Shown: one piece after another, positions 35,501 through 42,655 of the stretch
Numbering within the stretch: the first letter of the stretch is position 1
Layout: each line of letters begins with the position of its first letter
Origin: Owenweeksia sp.
GTDB taxonomy: Bacteria; Bacteroidota; Bacteroidia; Flavobacteriales; Schleiferiaceae
DNA length: 64,000 bases
Direction: 5' to 3'
Assembly (NCBI GenBank): GCA_002695025.1
Contig: NZNV01000010.1
Location: 496,001-560,000, forward strand
Notes under the pieces: generated by a model
Database searches by the model: none
The model's input: the letters and a program-made list of their open reading frames with translations, nothing else
What the model was told of the DNA's origin: nothing
Made by a program: the position numbers and the translations under genes

Positions 35501-38500
35501 ACGATCGTGCCCGCAGGCCCGTTGAAAAAGGAATTTACCGTAGCAACCCGGCCCAGTACCCCCCCGGGGCCAACCTTATTACCATGAATTTTACCCTGGA
35601 GCCGCCCACCACCGCAGGCGCCCTCAATGTACATGACGTTAAGGACCAGCAGGATGGGGTAAATGATGACAATTGCTTTGAACGCCATTATTTTAAATAC
35701 GATACCAAGGCTGCCGACATTCCCACTTCCGTGGCAGCCAACTTCACCCAGCATTACCTGCGTGGTAAAGTTTCCAAGTCATGGAATGACTTTGCGGCTA
35801 CCTGGTACAGCTATAACTTTGACGGTACCGTAGAGTGGGTGATCATGCAAACGGCTGACCTGGGCGTGAGGACCATTCGCTATCACCATGATAAACTGGG
35901 TAAGGTCATTGCCATGGATTACAACGAAGGTGATGCGAATGATGACTTGTATGTGAAGTATGATTATACGGATGACCAGGAACTCACGGCCGTATACGCC
36001 AGTGATGATCCTCTTCTGCACTTTAAGTTGATGGCCCGCTATTATTATGATGAACTTGGTAACCTCACCCGTAAGGAGTTGGGCAACAGCCTGCAAGGGG
36101 TAGACCTGAGCTATACCTCGCAGGGAGCGCTCAAGGCGATGAACAACGCCCATCATCCCGATAAGGAACGGGGCGGGGACGGCCTGGATTACACCAGCTC
36201 CTTCTTTACCGACCTCTATGCCGAAACCCTCAGCTATTACGATGGTGACTTTGAAGAAGAGGAAACCTGGATACAGAATAGTACTGCTGCCAGCCGTTAT
36301 GACGGCTTGGTGAAAAGTGTTACCTGGCATCATGACCCCAACATTATACTGTCACATGATGCAGGAGCAAGGCCCTCCTACAATTTTTCGTATGACAGCA
36401 AGGGCCAGCTTACCGGGGCCGTTTTTGGCAATACCGCCACCGGTAGCCTCAATGCTTCAGCTGGTACAACGGGCAGTTCTCCGGTCTTTTCCGGGGCGGC
36501 TAACCAAAACTTTAAGATGGATGCTACCTATGATGGTAACGGTAATATTTCCACCCTGCAACGCAGGGCCTATGGCACCTCTAACCTCATGGATAATCTG
36601 GCTTACCAATATGATATTAGCAGTGGAGAACTGCAGTCCAATAAACTGCAATACGTAACGGATGCCGGCAGCTCCTCCGTATGGGCGGATGAAATGAATA
36701 CCCAAAGCAGCGGCAACTATACCTATGATGCTTCCGGCCGCCTGTTAAAGGATATGGAGAGGGATGTATACCTCACCTATAACAGCCTGGGCCTGGTGAG
36801 TAAAGTGGAAAATGCTGCCCGTACCCTCACCCGCCAGCGCAATACTTATAACGAAAGAGGGCAGGCCATTACCCAGAAGTATTACAACAGCTCCGGAGTG
36901 CTGCAACGCACCGTATACCGCGTTTACGATGCTTCCGGACGCCCGTTGGCGGAATACGAGGCCGGGGGTGCCGGCACCGAGCTGAAACAGAATTTTGTGC
37001 ACGGCATTGAAAAAGTGGCTACCCTGCAACACGGGGGCAGCGAACCGGATTACCAGTTTGAGGTGAAAGACCATATCGGCAACGTACGTGCTACTTTCCA
37101 CACGGAAGAACAGACCATTGTACATTCGGATCTCATCAATACCCGGCACGTATGGAACCTGCGCCCCAATACCACGGTGAGCTATACCCCCAATGACAAT
37201 TATCTGAAGCTGCAGGGAGTAGATGCCTCCGGCAATACGGGTATGGTAAAAGGTTTTGACGTAAGCCCCGGCAAGCGTTACACCATGAAGGTGCAGATCA
37301 ACGAGATGGTACAAGGTGGAGGCGTACGTGTGGCCATACTGAGCCAGACCAATCCCGGGGAAACCTTTGTATACGAAGACCTGTATAAGGCCGGCTGGTA
37401 CGAGCTGTCCTTTTACAACCCCAGCAGTACCCGTGTGGGTATACACGTATACATACCGCCACCCCTGGCGGTGGGTGTGGACCACTTTGTGATCAGTGAG
37501 GCCGAGCTGGTATCCGATGAGCTTGTAGTACTCAGCTATACCGATTACTACCCCTTTGGCAGCCCCATGCCCGGCAGGCGCTACCTCAGTTCCGGGGCCG
37601 ATGCTGAACACGGCTATTCCGGGGATTACTCTCGTGAGAACGATGCCCTGCAGTGGAATGAATTCCAGTATCGCAATTACGACAGCCGCCTGGGCCGCTG
37701 GTTAAGCCCCGACCCTGCCCGGCAGTACGCCAGCCCTTACGTGGGGATGGGTAATAATCCTATTTCTGTATATGACCCTACAGGATTGTGGGGGTATTAT
37801 AATGAGTGTACAGGGGAATATATGTGGGTAAATAACGTAGCTACAGATTTTTTTGAAACCGATGACGGTACAGTATGGAGTTTAGTTGCCACCAGCCTGA
37901 AACAAATGGATGAAAAGGCGGGAGTAGGCAATTATGATGCACAGGAAGCTACGGCTCATTACAATGAGGATGGAAAATTGATAGTAGATGCTTTAAACTG
38001 CTCCACACCAATGGAATTGATTGATAGAGTAGGAGTTTCTCTTAAAGGTAGAACACTTTCACCGGAGTTAAAAGGTACTTTAATAGCTGCAGGGATGAGC
38101 ACGGCAGTGCTGGAAGGCTTAACGTTTGAAGGGGCCGGGACATGGTTAACAAGATTATTGTCCGCAACAAGAACTGTTGGAGTTGCCGGAGTTATTACTG
38201 CAGCGGCAAGTATTGTTTCAAGCGATAGTGAAAAGGATAAGATAAGAACATTATATAGGGGTGTCGGGGTAGATCACCCAGGTATAATTCAAGCTTATAA
38301 CGGAGTAGCTATTCCAAGAGGCGGTATGGCCACTCCTGCCGAGCATAACAGATATAATACAAGAAGTATGTTCACGTCATGGACAAGCAGTAGGCAAGTG
38401 GCTGATTGGCGGGCTAACTTAGCTGGAAATGGTGGAGTTGTGTTGAAAAAATCTTTCAGGCAATCAGAGCTTATATGGTCTCCTGATATTTTTGCTGAGG

Positions 38501-38583
38501 CAGAGTGGTTGGTTTTTGGTATTGTTACAGGTGCGAAGGTTGAAAAACCTAATGGACCAGGTGCACCACATTGGTATGATTAA
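32536..38583 (+). CDS. Exported Rhs-repeat polymorphic toxin with ADP-ribosyltransferase-like tip
   Basis: This 2015-residue protein has an N-terminal hydrophobic signal (VSLLAFLWCTIVHLIPLKA). A DUF6443-like block lies at about 210-280 (YIRTKTYSPDDDLIADG, then FDRYGRPAIETFQAP). YD/Rhs repeats run from about 935 to 1560 (YDVQNRLVQTELPDEG, YDELGNLTRKELGN). The Rhs-associated core at about 1671-1753 contains SRLGRWLSPDP and NPISVYDPTGLWG. A conserved post-core linker follows, then the tip. In the tip, LYRGVG (Arg1908), FTSWTSS (1946-1952) and EAEW (Glu1988-x-Glu1990) reproduce the R-S-E triad of ADP-ribosyltransferases, in the same frame as the HPGIIQ, GGVVL and WSPD motifs common to Rhs ART tips. 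The candidate immunity gene overlaps by 8 bp. It is Sec-exported, not T6SS-type. Confidence 0.87.
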   Translation: MNQRTQVSLLAFLWCTIVHLIPLKAETSGGGGNTFQWNSFSNIEEINEGFLKTVTKGWNNNLAQSAGYQLSSEFCISIDLTRVDWGNGSLFKIGLDPSDIENIEEAELLMTFGDYKLSIPDGGEGIEADLGESSVLQLEYHSGILKIFNEELDLIHSINASTWTVAKFYMAIYDQEAFIPISYSLCESSVSTGGPFPPASLFECSDLSNEKYIRTKTYSPDDDLIADGVEIQNNFGQVKQVQQKKFETDKILAKAVVFDRYGRPAIETFQAPLSGDVFCYDQNFITAPTAAAIEGSTEDVYDYNFFDLEQTTGSAQGEEYNPYPVSPYSTLGSYYSGSGTPHYSNTSFPYVRNHYTEDMLEELESTTGFNEVLRAGGGHEQLSFQTVSGSELDYVYGYLGSYMASEGSVLDNNNLKLFKSVVRDANGNTFINYTNSDDLVVASCKSGGSSPCIDQRSTFQLSEDVQSLIHVPASKSGTLQIRYPDPGGWYTNYTSNDTYCRACFDLKFYDKIRHKYLVEGVDYNIVFNSTTDNRLFDIDLLGVYDTEESFLGVSYSLTSNAETVFSDFMVFYWIDLDPEIIQELDYHDWQLNYYDPRGNLVKKVQPEGVNCDYDARTGYRSRGGVHFAGVNRTPGTTLYSMETPTISGNTSLFKMGVYVKGVYPYSPEYVFGDYKNEWYDVDPYTPAGGEEGGGSSGGSGESEGSGEFFYTNTMPSMHQVLCKPEDISENLPQYLSYGNGGGVLPTDPFGIPDSPPPSQYDYKLVSLMRYECTVQIMGVNSVGNKTLLAAYDVRIDQEDHKYLTIIQDTTTGEEWVEYFDDGRHITKMCKSYPTAGNCSLDNNNSLQDGLYAMVRDDLTLTESTLDQYERLEIRVVDLNKFSEPWRAGGPPTGLFSQYNDPESLKADLMQPYGNFNLMADFTYEFTSTAGTIQHKALQEEYTYDVQNRLVQTELPDEGVTQMVYATDGRLRFAQTAQQAADNEYSYINYDRARRPVEKGIYRSNPAQYPPGANLITMNFTLEPPTTAGALNVHDVKDQQDGVNDDNCFERHYFKYDTKAADIPTSVAANFTQHYLRGKVSKSWNDFAATWYSYNFDGTVEWVIMQTADLGVRTIRYHHDKLGKVIAMDYNEGDANDDLYVKYDYTDDQELTAVYASDDPLLHFKLMARYYYDELGNLTRKELGNSLQGVDLSYTSQGALKAMNNAHHPDKERGGDGLDYTSSFFTDLYAETLSYYDGDFEEEETWIQNSTAASRYDGLVKSVTWHHDPNIILSHDAGARPSYNFSYDSKGQLTGAVFGNTATGSLNASAGTTGSSPVFSGAANQNFKMDATYDGNGNISTLQRRAYGTSNLMDNLAYQYDISSGELQSNKLQYVTDAGSSSVWADEMNTQSSGNYTYDASGRLLKDMERDVYLTYNSLGLVSKVENAARTLTRQRNTYNERGQAITQKYYNSSGVLQRTVYRVYDASGRPLAEYEAGGAGTELKQNFVHGIEKVATLQHGGSEPDYQFEVKDHIGNVRATFHTEEQTIVHSDLINTRHVWNLRPNTTVSYTPNDNYLKLQGVDASGNTGMVKGFDVSPGKRYTMKVQINEMVQGGGVRVAILSQTNPGETFVYEDLYKAGWYELSFYNPSSTRVGIHVYIPPPLAVGVDHFVISEAELVSDELVVLSYTDYYPFGSPMPGRRYLSSGADAEHGYSGDYSRENDALQWNEFQYRNYDSRLGRWLSPDPARQYASPYVGMGNNPISVYDPTGLWGYYNECTGEYMWVNNVATDFFETDDGTVWSLVATSLKQMDEKAGVGNYDAQEATAHYNEDGKLIVDALNCSTPMELIDRVGVSLKGRTLSPELKGTLIAAGMSTAVLEGLTFEGAGTWLTRLLSATRTVGVAGVITAAASIVSSDSEKDKIRTLYRGVGVDHPGIIQAYNGVAIPRGGMATPAEHNRYNTRSMFTSWTSSRQVADWRANLAGNGGVVLKKSFRQSELIWSPDIFAEAEWLVFGIVTGAKVEKPNGPGAPHWYD
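37548..37796 (+). repeat. Rhs core repeat, copy A (intact, inside the full-length gene)
   Basis: This 249-bp segment encodes the core from YPFGSPMPGRRYLSS to YDPTGLWG. It is GC-richer than the tips and is the reference for copies B to E. Copy B matches it end to end (249 bp, few differences, mostly synonymous). Confidence 0.9.
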
Positions 38584-39013
38584 ATTAAACTGTATGGATT
38601 CAATAAGAAAAATGATAAACTTATTATTATCTACGGATCAACCGAAACTGTTGAATGAAGCGTTTTATAAGGAACCCTTTAGAGTAGATTTAGGTGCAAT
38701 TTTAGATAAAGATGAGACGATAAAAATTTATTCTCAAAGGTCTTCATTGCAAAAAAATGTAAAACTTTCTGGAGCGGTTTTAGGCTATGATTATTTGTTA
38801 AATAATTTGAAAAGCATAAATGAGGATAATCTTCGAGGTTTTACAATAATTAATGATTTTAATACATATATAATTTTCACTAATTTGGATATAACTGTAT
38901 TGTATGGTGTACTAATCTCGGATGTGGTTGTTGACTTAAAAAAGATGATGAATAGTGAACAGTGGAAAGCATTTAATCCAAATGAATTGGAAGGTTTAAG
39001 AGGGCGTGAATAA
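38576..39013 (+). CDS. Candidate immunity protein for the ADP-ribosyltransferase tip
   Basis: This protein of up to 145 residues starts at ATG 38576, 8 bp inside the toxin gene, or at 38594. It is AT-rich, unlike the core. There is no signal peptide or transmembrane helix, so it is cytosolic, fitting a soluble NAD-dependent toxin. I do not recognise the family: LLNEAFYKEPFRVDLGAILD, then KLSGAVLGYDYLLNNLKSIN, then YIIFTNLDITVLYGVLISDV. Position, overlap and solubility are the grounds for the immunity call. Confidence 0.65.
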   Translation: MIKLNCMDSIRKMINLLLSTDQPKLLNEAFYKEPFRVDLGAILDKDETIKIYSQRSSLQKNVKLSGAVLGYDYLLNNLKSINEDNLRGFTIINDFNTYIIFTNLDITVLYGVLISDVVVDLKKMMNSEQWKAFNPNELEGLRGRE

Positions 39014-39019
39014 TCTTTT

Positions 39020-39180
39020 TAGGGTAGAAGCTAGAATAATAGCGGTTATATTGATGTTAATTAGTCTACCATTCTTTGCCTGGAATAGTAATTCACGCTT
39101 ATCCATAGGAAGTATGATTTTTCTCTATAGTTCAAGCTTATTTTTCATCTATCGGGTTTACATGGATCGTAAAAAATTAG
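39020..39180 (+). pseudogene. 3' fragment of the membrane immunity gene at 41924 (duplicate remnant)
   Basis: About 160 bp matches 42397-42562, the last roughly 55 codons of the immunity gene of cassette B (VEARIIAVIL, then SLPFFAWN, then IFLYSSSLFFIYRVYM), with scattered substitutions and a 6-bp difference in the VLILI stretch. It carries no start of its own. It marks a recombination endpoint: an earlier copy of cassette B ended here. Confidence 0.85.
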
Positions 39181-39190
39181 AATATAGCAT

Positions 39191-39475
39191 ATGTTCAGTC
39201 AGATCTGTGTACTGCTTGTTGGGCAAACTATTGTACCTTATAGTCATGCGATAGTCGGATGTCAGGCACAAGCAGCTCGTCATTTTGATACTGCAGTGAA
39301 TGCTGCTATAATTACCCTTATGGTGATTCCTGGAACTCAGGGGTTTGGTCTGGCGGCAGGTGCTCTTTATGGAGGCTATCGGATCGTGTTAGGACAAATG
39401 GGTGATCAATGGATAAATAAGGAGTTCTCTCAACCGAAGGAAGTAAAAGGATGGGCTTACCCCATTAAACCATAA
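39191..39475 (+). pseudogene. Orphan 3' end of an Rhs tip (cassette E)
   Basis: This 94-codon frame has no core upstream. From about SHAIVGCQAQAARHFDTAVN it continues into a hydrophobic, Gly-rich tail (IITLMVIPGTQGFGLAAGAL, then GGYRIVLGQMGDQWINKEF), the style of the tips of cassettes B and C. It is interpreted as the last part of a displaced tip whose 5' part was lost. It is followed after 3 bp by a membrane-protein gene, as expected for toxin and immunity. Confidence 0.6.
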
Positions 39476-39478
39476 AAT

Positions 39479-39887
39479 ATGCTATACAATCCGTACTATT
39501 TTCTGTATTATTTGATATTTGAAGGTGTTGATAATACAACAAAAGAAGAGCTAAAATCTCAAGTTCCAAAATCAGCAAATGCTATATTATTTATTGGTGT
39601 AATAGTTAATATGATATCATTTACAATTTATAAAGAATTAATTAGCTTAATGCCTACTCAATTGTTATTTTTTAGCTTGTGTTACTTGCCAATTTTTTTG
39701 TTTATATATTGGTTAAATAGAATCTTATTTATTAAAAATTCAAGGTATTTAGATATTGTTCAGATATACCGAAAGGAATGTTAAAATTAATAAAGGTTTC
39801 AGTGTTTTCTTTGTTTTCTCTTTCCTACTGGGCTCTTTTGCCTTGATGATATATTCTGGTGTGAATTTTCACCCTTCAGTTTACTAA
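39479..39887 (+). pseudogene. Membrane immunity-like gene with a frameshift (cassette E)
   Basis: The first frame (39479-39784, 101 residues, MLYNPYYFLYYLIFEG) has two or three hydrophobic helices and ends abruptly at YRKEC. The +1 frame continues immediately with NVKINKGFSVFFVFSFLLGS and ALMIYSGVNFHPSVY to a stop at 39885-39887. Joined, this gives about 135 residues with a layout like the immunity gene at 43618 (helices, soluble loop, final helix). A single-base indel near 39775-39782 explains it. It is inactive unless this is a sequencing error. Confidence 0.6.
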
Positions 39888-39943
39888 AAACTTATTCTAG
39901 TAATCACATAATCATTCTTCGAGAGTAGTATTCAAGATTTTAT

Positions 39944-39982
39944 AATAATAGCCCAATTTCTGTATATGACCTCACTGGGCAG
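39944..39982 (+). repeat. Rhs core scrap, copy E
   Basis: This segment encodes NNSPISVYDLTGQ, a decayed version of NNPISVYDPTGLW at the end of the core. The preceding 50 bp are not core-like. The IS1-type element begins directly after it, so the insertion split or replaced an Rhs end. Confidence 0.7.
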
Positions 39983-40156
39983 TGTGTCAAAGTATCTGAT
40001 TTCCAAAAATGACTTGTTAACAAATTGAAAATCAATTACGATTTCTATTAGGCGGATGAGATGTTCAAAATATAACCGTTAATTTTAACCTGAGAAAGTC
40101 TCGTAAAAGCTCTGAAAAGAGCTTTTCCATTTAAAAGTGTCTATCTGCGGTTAAAA

Positions 40157-40812
40157 ATGAACTGTAACTATTGTTCGGCCCAATGTAAAAAATCAGGTAG
40201 GCAGGGAAATGGTACACAAAAATGGTTCTGTAAACTCTGTGCGAAGTACCAGCAAGAGAAGTATAGGAATAAAGCTTATCAGCCGGAAACGAATCTGGAA
40301 ATTAAAAAACTCCTAAAAGAAGGTTGTGGGACAAGGAGTATTTCCCGTTTGCTGGGAATTTCCGCCAATACCGTAACTAGAAGAATATTATCCATAAGCA
40401 AGGGTATTGAAAAACCATGCGCCTCAATAGGAAACGCATACGAAATGGACGAGTTGCAAACCTATGTGGAAAGGAAAAGTCGTTTAATTTGGATTGCTTA
40501 CGCTATCCGCAAAGACACCCGGGAAGTAGTTGATTTTTTAAAGTAGGGCGAAGGAATAACAAAACGCTAGGAAAAGTCATTGACACGCTCACACACTCTT
40601 GTGCCACTGAGATCTACACCGATAAACTCAACATCTATCAAAATCTGATTGATAAGGCTGTTCATAAAGTTAAGAATCGTGGCATTAATTACATTGAACG
40701 TAAGAACCTTACTCTGAGAACCCATCTGAAAAGATTGAACCGAAAAACCATTTGTTATTCCAAAAGCCTGGCCATGCTAACGGCCTGTCTGAAGATTTAC
40801 TTTTGGGGTTGA
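40157..40812 (+). CDS. IS1-family transposase, expressed across a -1 frameshift
   Basis: The zero frame (40157-40546) gives an N-terminal zinc finger (C3-x2-C6, C25-x2-C28), an HTH (SISRLLGISANTVTRRIL) and the first catalytic Asp in YEMDELQTYV, then stops. The -1 frame from 40540 to the TGA at 40810-40812 supplies EIYTDKLNIYQNL (second Asp) and YIERKNLTLRTHLKRLNRKT (catalytic Glu region). Joined, this is 218 residues, close to the usual roughly 230. The switch lies on T TTT TTA (40534-40540), a canonical slippery heptamer. A simple inactivating indel in the T run is the alternative. Confidence 0.8.
40534..40540 (+). other. -1 slippery heptamer T TTT TTA
   Basis: In the zero frame the codons are GAT TTT TTA AAG TAG. 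Slippage by -1 on T_TTT_TTA continues as AAA GTA GGG into the second transposase frame. The stop codon lies only 3 bases past the heptamer. No obvious stimulatory hairpin was checked by folding. Confidence 0.6.
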
Positions 40813-40854
40813 TTTGGAAGTAGTTCTTTGAAACAGTAAAACCTGCATAGGTGG

Positions 40855-41103
40855 CTACCCCTTTGGCAGCCCCATGCCCGGCAGGCGCTACCTCAGCTCC
40901 GGGGCTGATGCTGAACACGGCTATTCCGGGGATTACTCTCGTGAGAACGATGCCCTGCAGTGGAATGAATTCCAGTACCGCAATTACGACAGCCGCCTGG
41001 GGCGTTGGCTAAGCCCTGATCCTGCCCGCCAGTACGCCAGCCCTTTTATAGGTATGGGTAACAATCCTATTTCCGTATATGACCCTACGGGATTATGGGG
41101 GTA
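40855..41103 (+). repeat. Rhs core repeat, copy B
   Basis: This is a full 249-bp copy of the core with the same endpoints as copy A. It starts 18 bp after the IS end, without the rest of the rhs gene. Confidence 0.9.
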
Positions 41104-41917
41104 TGTTAATGAAAAAACAGGAGAGTTTATGTGGGTTAATTATGAAACCAGTGATTTTTTCGAAACGGATGACGGAACTATCTGGAGCTTAGTTGCAACT
41201 AGTGTGCAGGAAATGGAGGATGTTACTGCGGCTAATGGGCAATATGGTTTTATGGTGACGGACTTTGCCGGAAGCAGAGATGCAGATGGAAATTACATAC
41301 CTTCTTCCGGTGGAATTATAATAGAAGCAGCAGTGAGCGGAGATAGATTGGCGTATGCGCGGGATTTTATAGAAAACCATTCATACGGTCAAGGAGTATA
41401 TATCCCATCAAATAAGAATAATATAGCTTATGGATCTATCATAAATGGTAATTTTGGGCCTAAGGAAATGATAAATTATTCTATTGGAGCTACGGGTTTA
41501 ATTTCTTCTGGTTTTCTTGCCTCTGCAGAGAGAGAAAGGAGATTTTTACAGTCCAAGAATACAAAAACCGCAGCAACAAAACTTAGGAAAATCGTAAACC
41601 CTTCCATTGAAAAGTATTCTAAATTTAACAGGGGACTTGGAATGGCTGGTGTGGCTCTTCAGGGAACAATGCTTTTCGTGGACCTCTTTGCGGGTGATGG
41701 TATTTCATACAGTGAGGCATTTGATTTTGGAGTGACCGTGGCCTTAGCTGCTGTAACAATATCAAATCCATATTTAATTGTGGGCTTTGCGGTTTATTCC
41801 TGGCTGGATACACAAGGTGCATTTGATGGAGTGAAGCAACAGCTTGGGGGCGACAATACGTTGGTTGAACCAATTAAAATGGGATCGGACCCGGGATTTC
41901 CAACCTTTCAATTTTGA
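40874..41917 (+). CDS. Displaced Rhs C-terminal end with alternative tip (cassette B)
   Basis: This 347-codon frame begins inside the core at MPGRRYLSSG; core homology extends upstream to 40855. It has no signal peptide or N-terminal cocoon. After YDPTGLWGY comes the shared linker (TGEFMWVN, then DDGTIWSLVATS), then a tip unlike that of the full-length protein: a polar region (about residues 110-230) and a hydrophobic Gly/Ala-rich end (about 245-325, GMAGVALQGTMLFVDLF, then YLIVGFAVYSWLDTQGAF). No enzyme motif is recognised; membrane action is a guess from hydrophobicity. It is probably silent storage that becomes functional when recombined onto the full rhs gene. A membrane-type immunity gene follows after 6 bp. 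Confidence 0.8.
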   Translation: MPGRRYLSSGADAEHGYSGDYSRENDALQWNEFQYRNYDSRLGRWLSPDPARQYASPFIGMGNNPISVYDPTGLWGYVNEKTGEFMWVNYETSDFFETDDGTIWSLVATSVQEMEDVTAANGQYGFMVTDFAGSRDADGNYIPSSGGIIIEAAVSGDRLAYARDFIENHSYGQGVYIPSNKNNIAYGSIINGNFGPKEMINYSIGATGLISSGFLASAERERRFLQSKNTKTAATKLRKIVNPSIEKYSKFNRGLGMAGVALQGTMLFVDLFAGDGISYSEAFDFGVTVALAAVTISNPYLIVGFAVYSWLDTQGAFDGVKQQLGGDNTLVEPIKMGSDPGFPTFQF

Positions 41918-41923
41918 TATATC

Positions 41924-42562
41924 ATGAAGGAATCCTTTCATATCAAAACTAGTATTAAGAAATACTATATATTGAGAATGCTACTAAGTTTATTGTTTGG
42001 AATGCTATTTATGGGGTTTTCTTTCTTTTTAGGAGCTGAAGTTATTGTTTCAGGAATAATCAATTTTCTTACATTCATGCTTGTTTATAAATATTCTCGA
42101 CTTATTTCTATCAAAAATTTACACATTGAAATTATTGAAGAAGGAATGAAAATATTTAATAAGAGAAAAAATGCTAAAACTATAAAATGGTCTGAAGTTT
42201 ATTCTTACCGTATTCAATCTGATGCATATTTTCAATCTTTCTTCTTAAAGTACAAAGGAGGCAGGATTGCTCTACACCATGATTTTAATAATGATGACGA
42301 TTATGATGCTTTTTTGATTGCAATTGAGAAATATATAAAGTTATACAATGCAAAAGTAATTGGATCAGGTATAATAAAGGAAAGAGGAATATATGCTAGG
42401 GTAGAAGCTAGAATAATAGCGGTAATATTGGTATTGATATTGATTAGTCTACCATTTTTTGCTTGGAATAATAATTCAGGCTTAGCCATAGGAAGTCTGA
42501 TTTTTCTCTACAGTTCAAGCTTATTTTTCATCTATCGGGTTTACATGGAGCGTAAGGATTAG
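41924..42562 (+). CDS. Membrane immunity-type protein of cassette B
   Basis: This 212-residue, AT-rich protein has two N-terminal transmembrane helices (about 18-60), a bPH-like soluble middle (HIEIIEEGMKIFNKRKNAKT, then IKWSEVYSYRIQ, then FFLKYKGGRIALHHD), and two C-terminal helices (IIAVILVLILISLPFFAW, then FLYSSSLFFIYRVY). It sits right behind a displaced tip, as immunity genes do. Its 3' end is duplicated at 39020. The role is inferred from position. Confidence 0.7.
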   Translation: MKESFHIKTSIKKYYILRMLLSLLFGMLFMGFSFFLGAEVIVSGIINFLTFMLVYKYSRLISIKNLHIEIIEEGMKIFNKRKNAKTIKWSEVYSYRIQSDAYFQSFFLKYKGGRIALHHDFNNDDDYDAFLIAIEKYIKLYNAKVIGSGIIKERGIYARVEARIIAVILVLILISLPFFAWNNNSGLAIGSLIFLYSSSLFFIYRVYMERKD

Positions 42563-42655
42563 GTTTGGATGTATGTTAATTGCACCGGATGTTGCGCCAT
42601 GTTATACTTCCTTCTCAGCTTTTGGAGTGGTAGGTTTACACCATGTTTTTAAGGA

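Larger units (their letters stand above)
39981..40837 (+). mobile_element. IS1-family insertion sequence
   Basis: Approximate ends are set by an imperfect terminal inverted repeat: left AGTGTGTCAAAG, then TTCCAAA (39981-40007); right (read inward on the minus strand) ACTGTTTCAAAG, then TTCCAAA (40837-40813). The element is about 857 bp and contains one transposase gene split over two frames. The true ends and any target duplication could not be fixed by eye. The left flank is the end of an Rhs core; the right flank is the start of another. Confidence 0.65.

Noticed and set aside
36745-37611. Long antisense frame (288 codons) opposite the Rhs core and repeats
   Set aside because: Shadow of the GC-rich Rhs coding strand; low-complexity Gly/Val/His composition, no homology pattern, and the sense frame is clearly coding.
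39191-39475. LAAGALYGG in the orphan tip E resembles the GAGALYGGKK end of the small sorting-signal proteins
   Set aside because: The segment is in mid-sequence with no basic tail or signal peptide of the right type; chance similarity of Gly/Ala helices.
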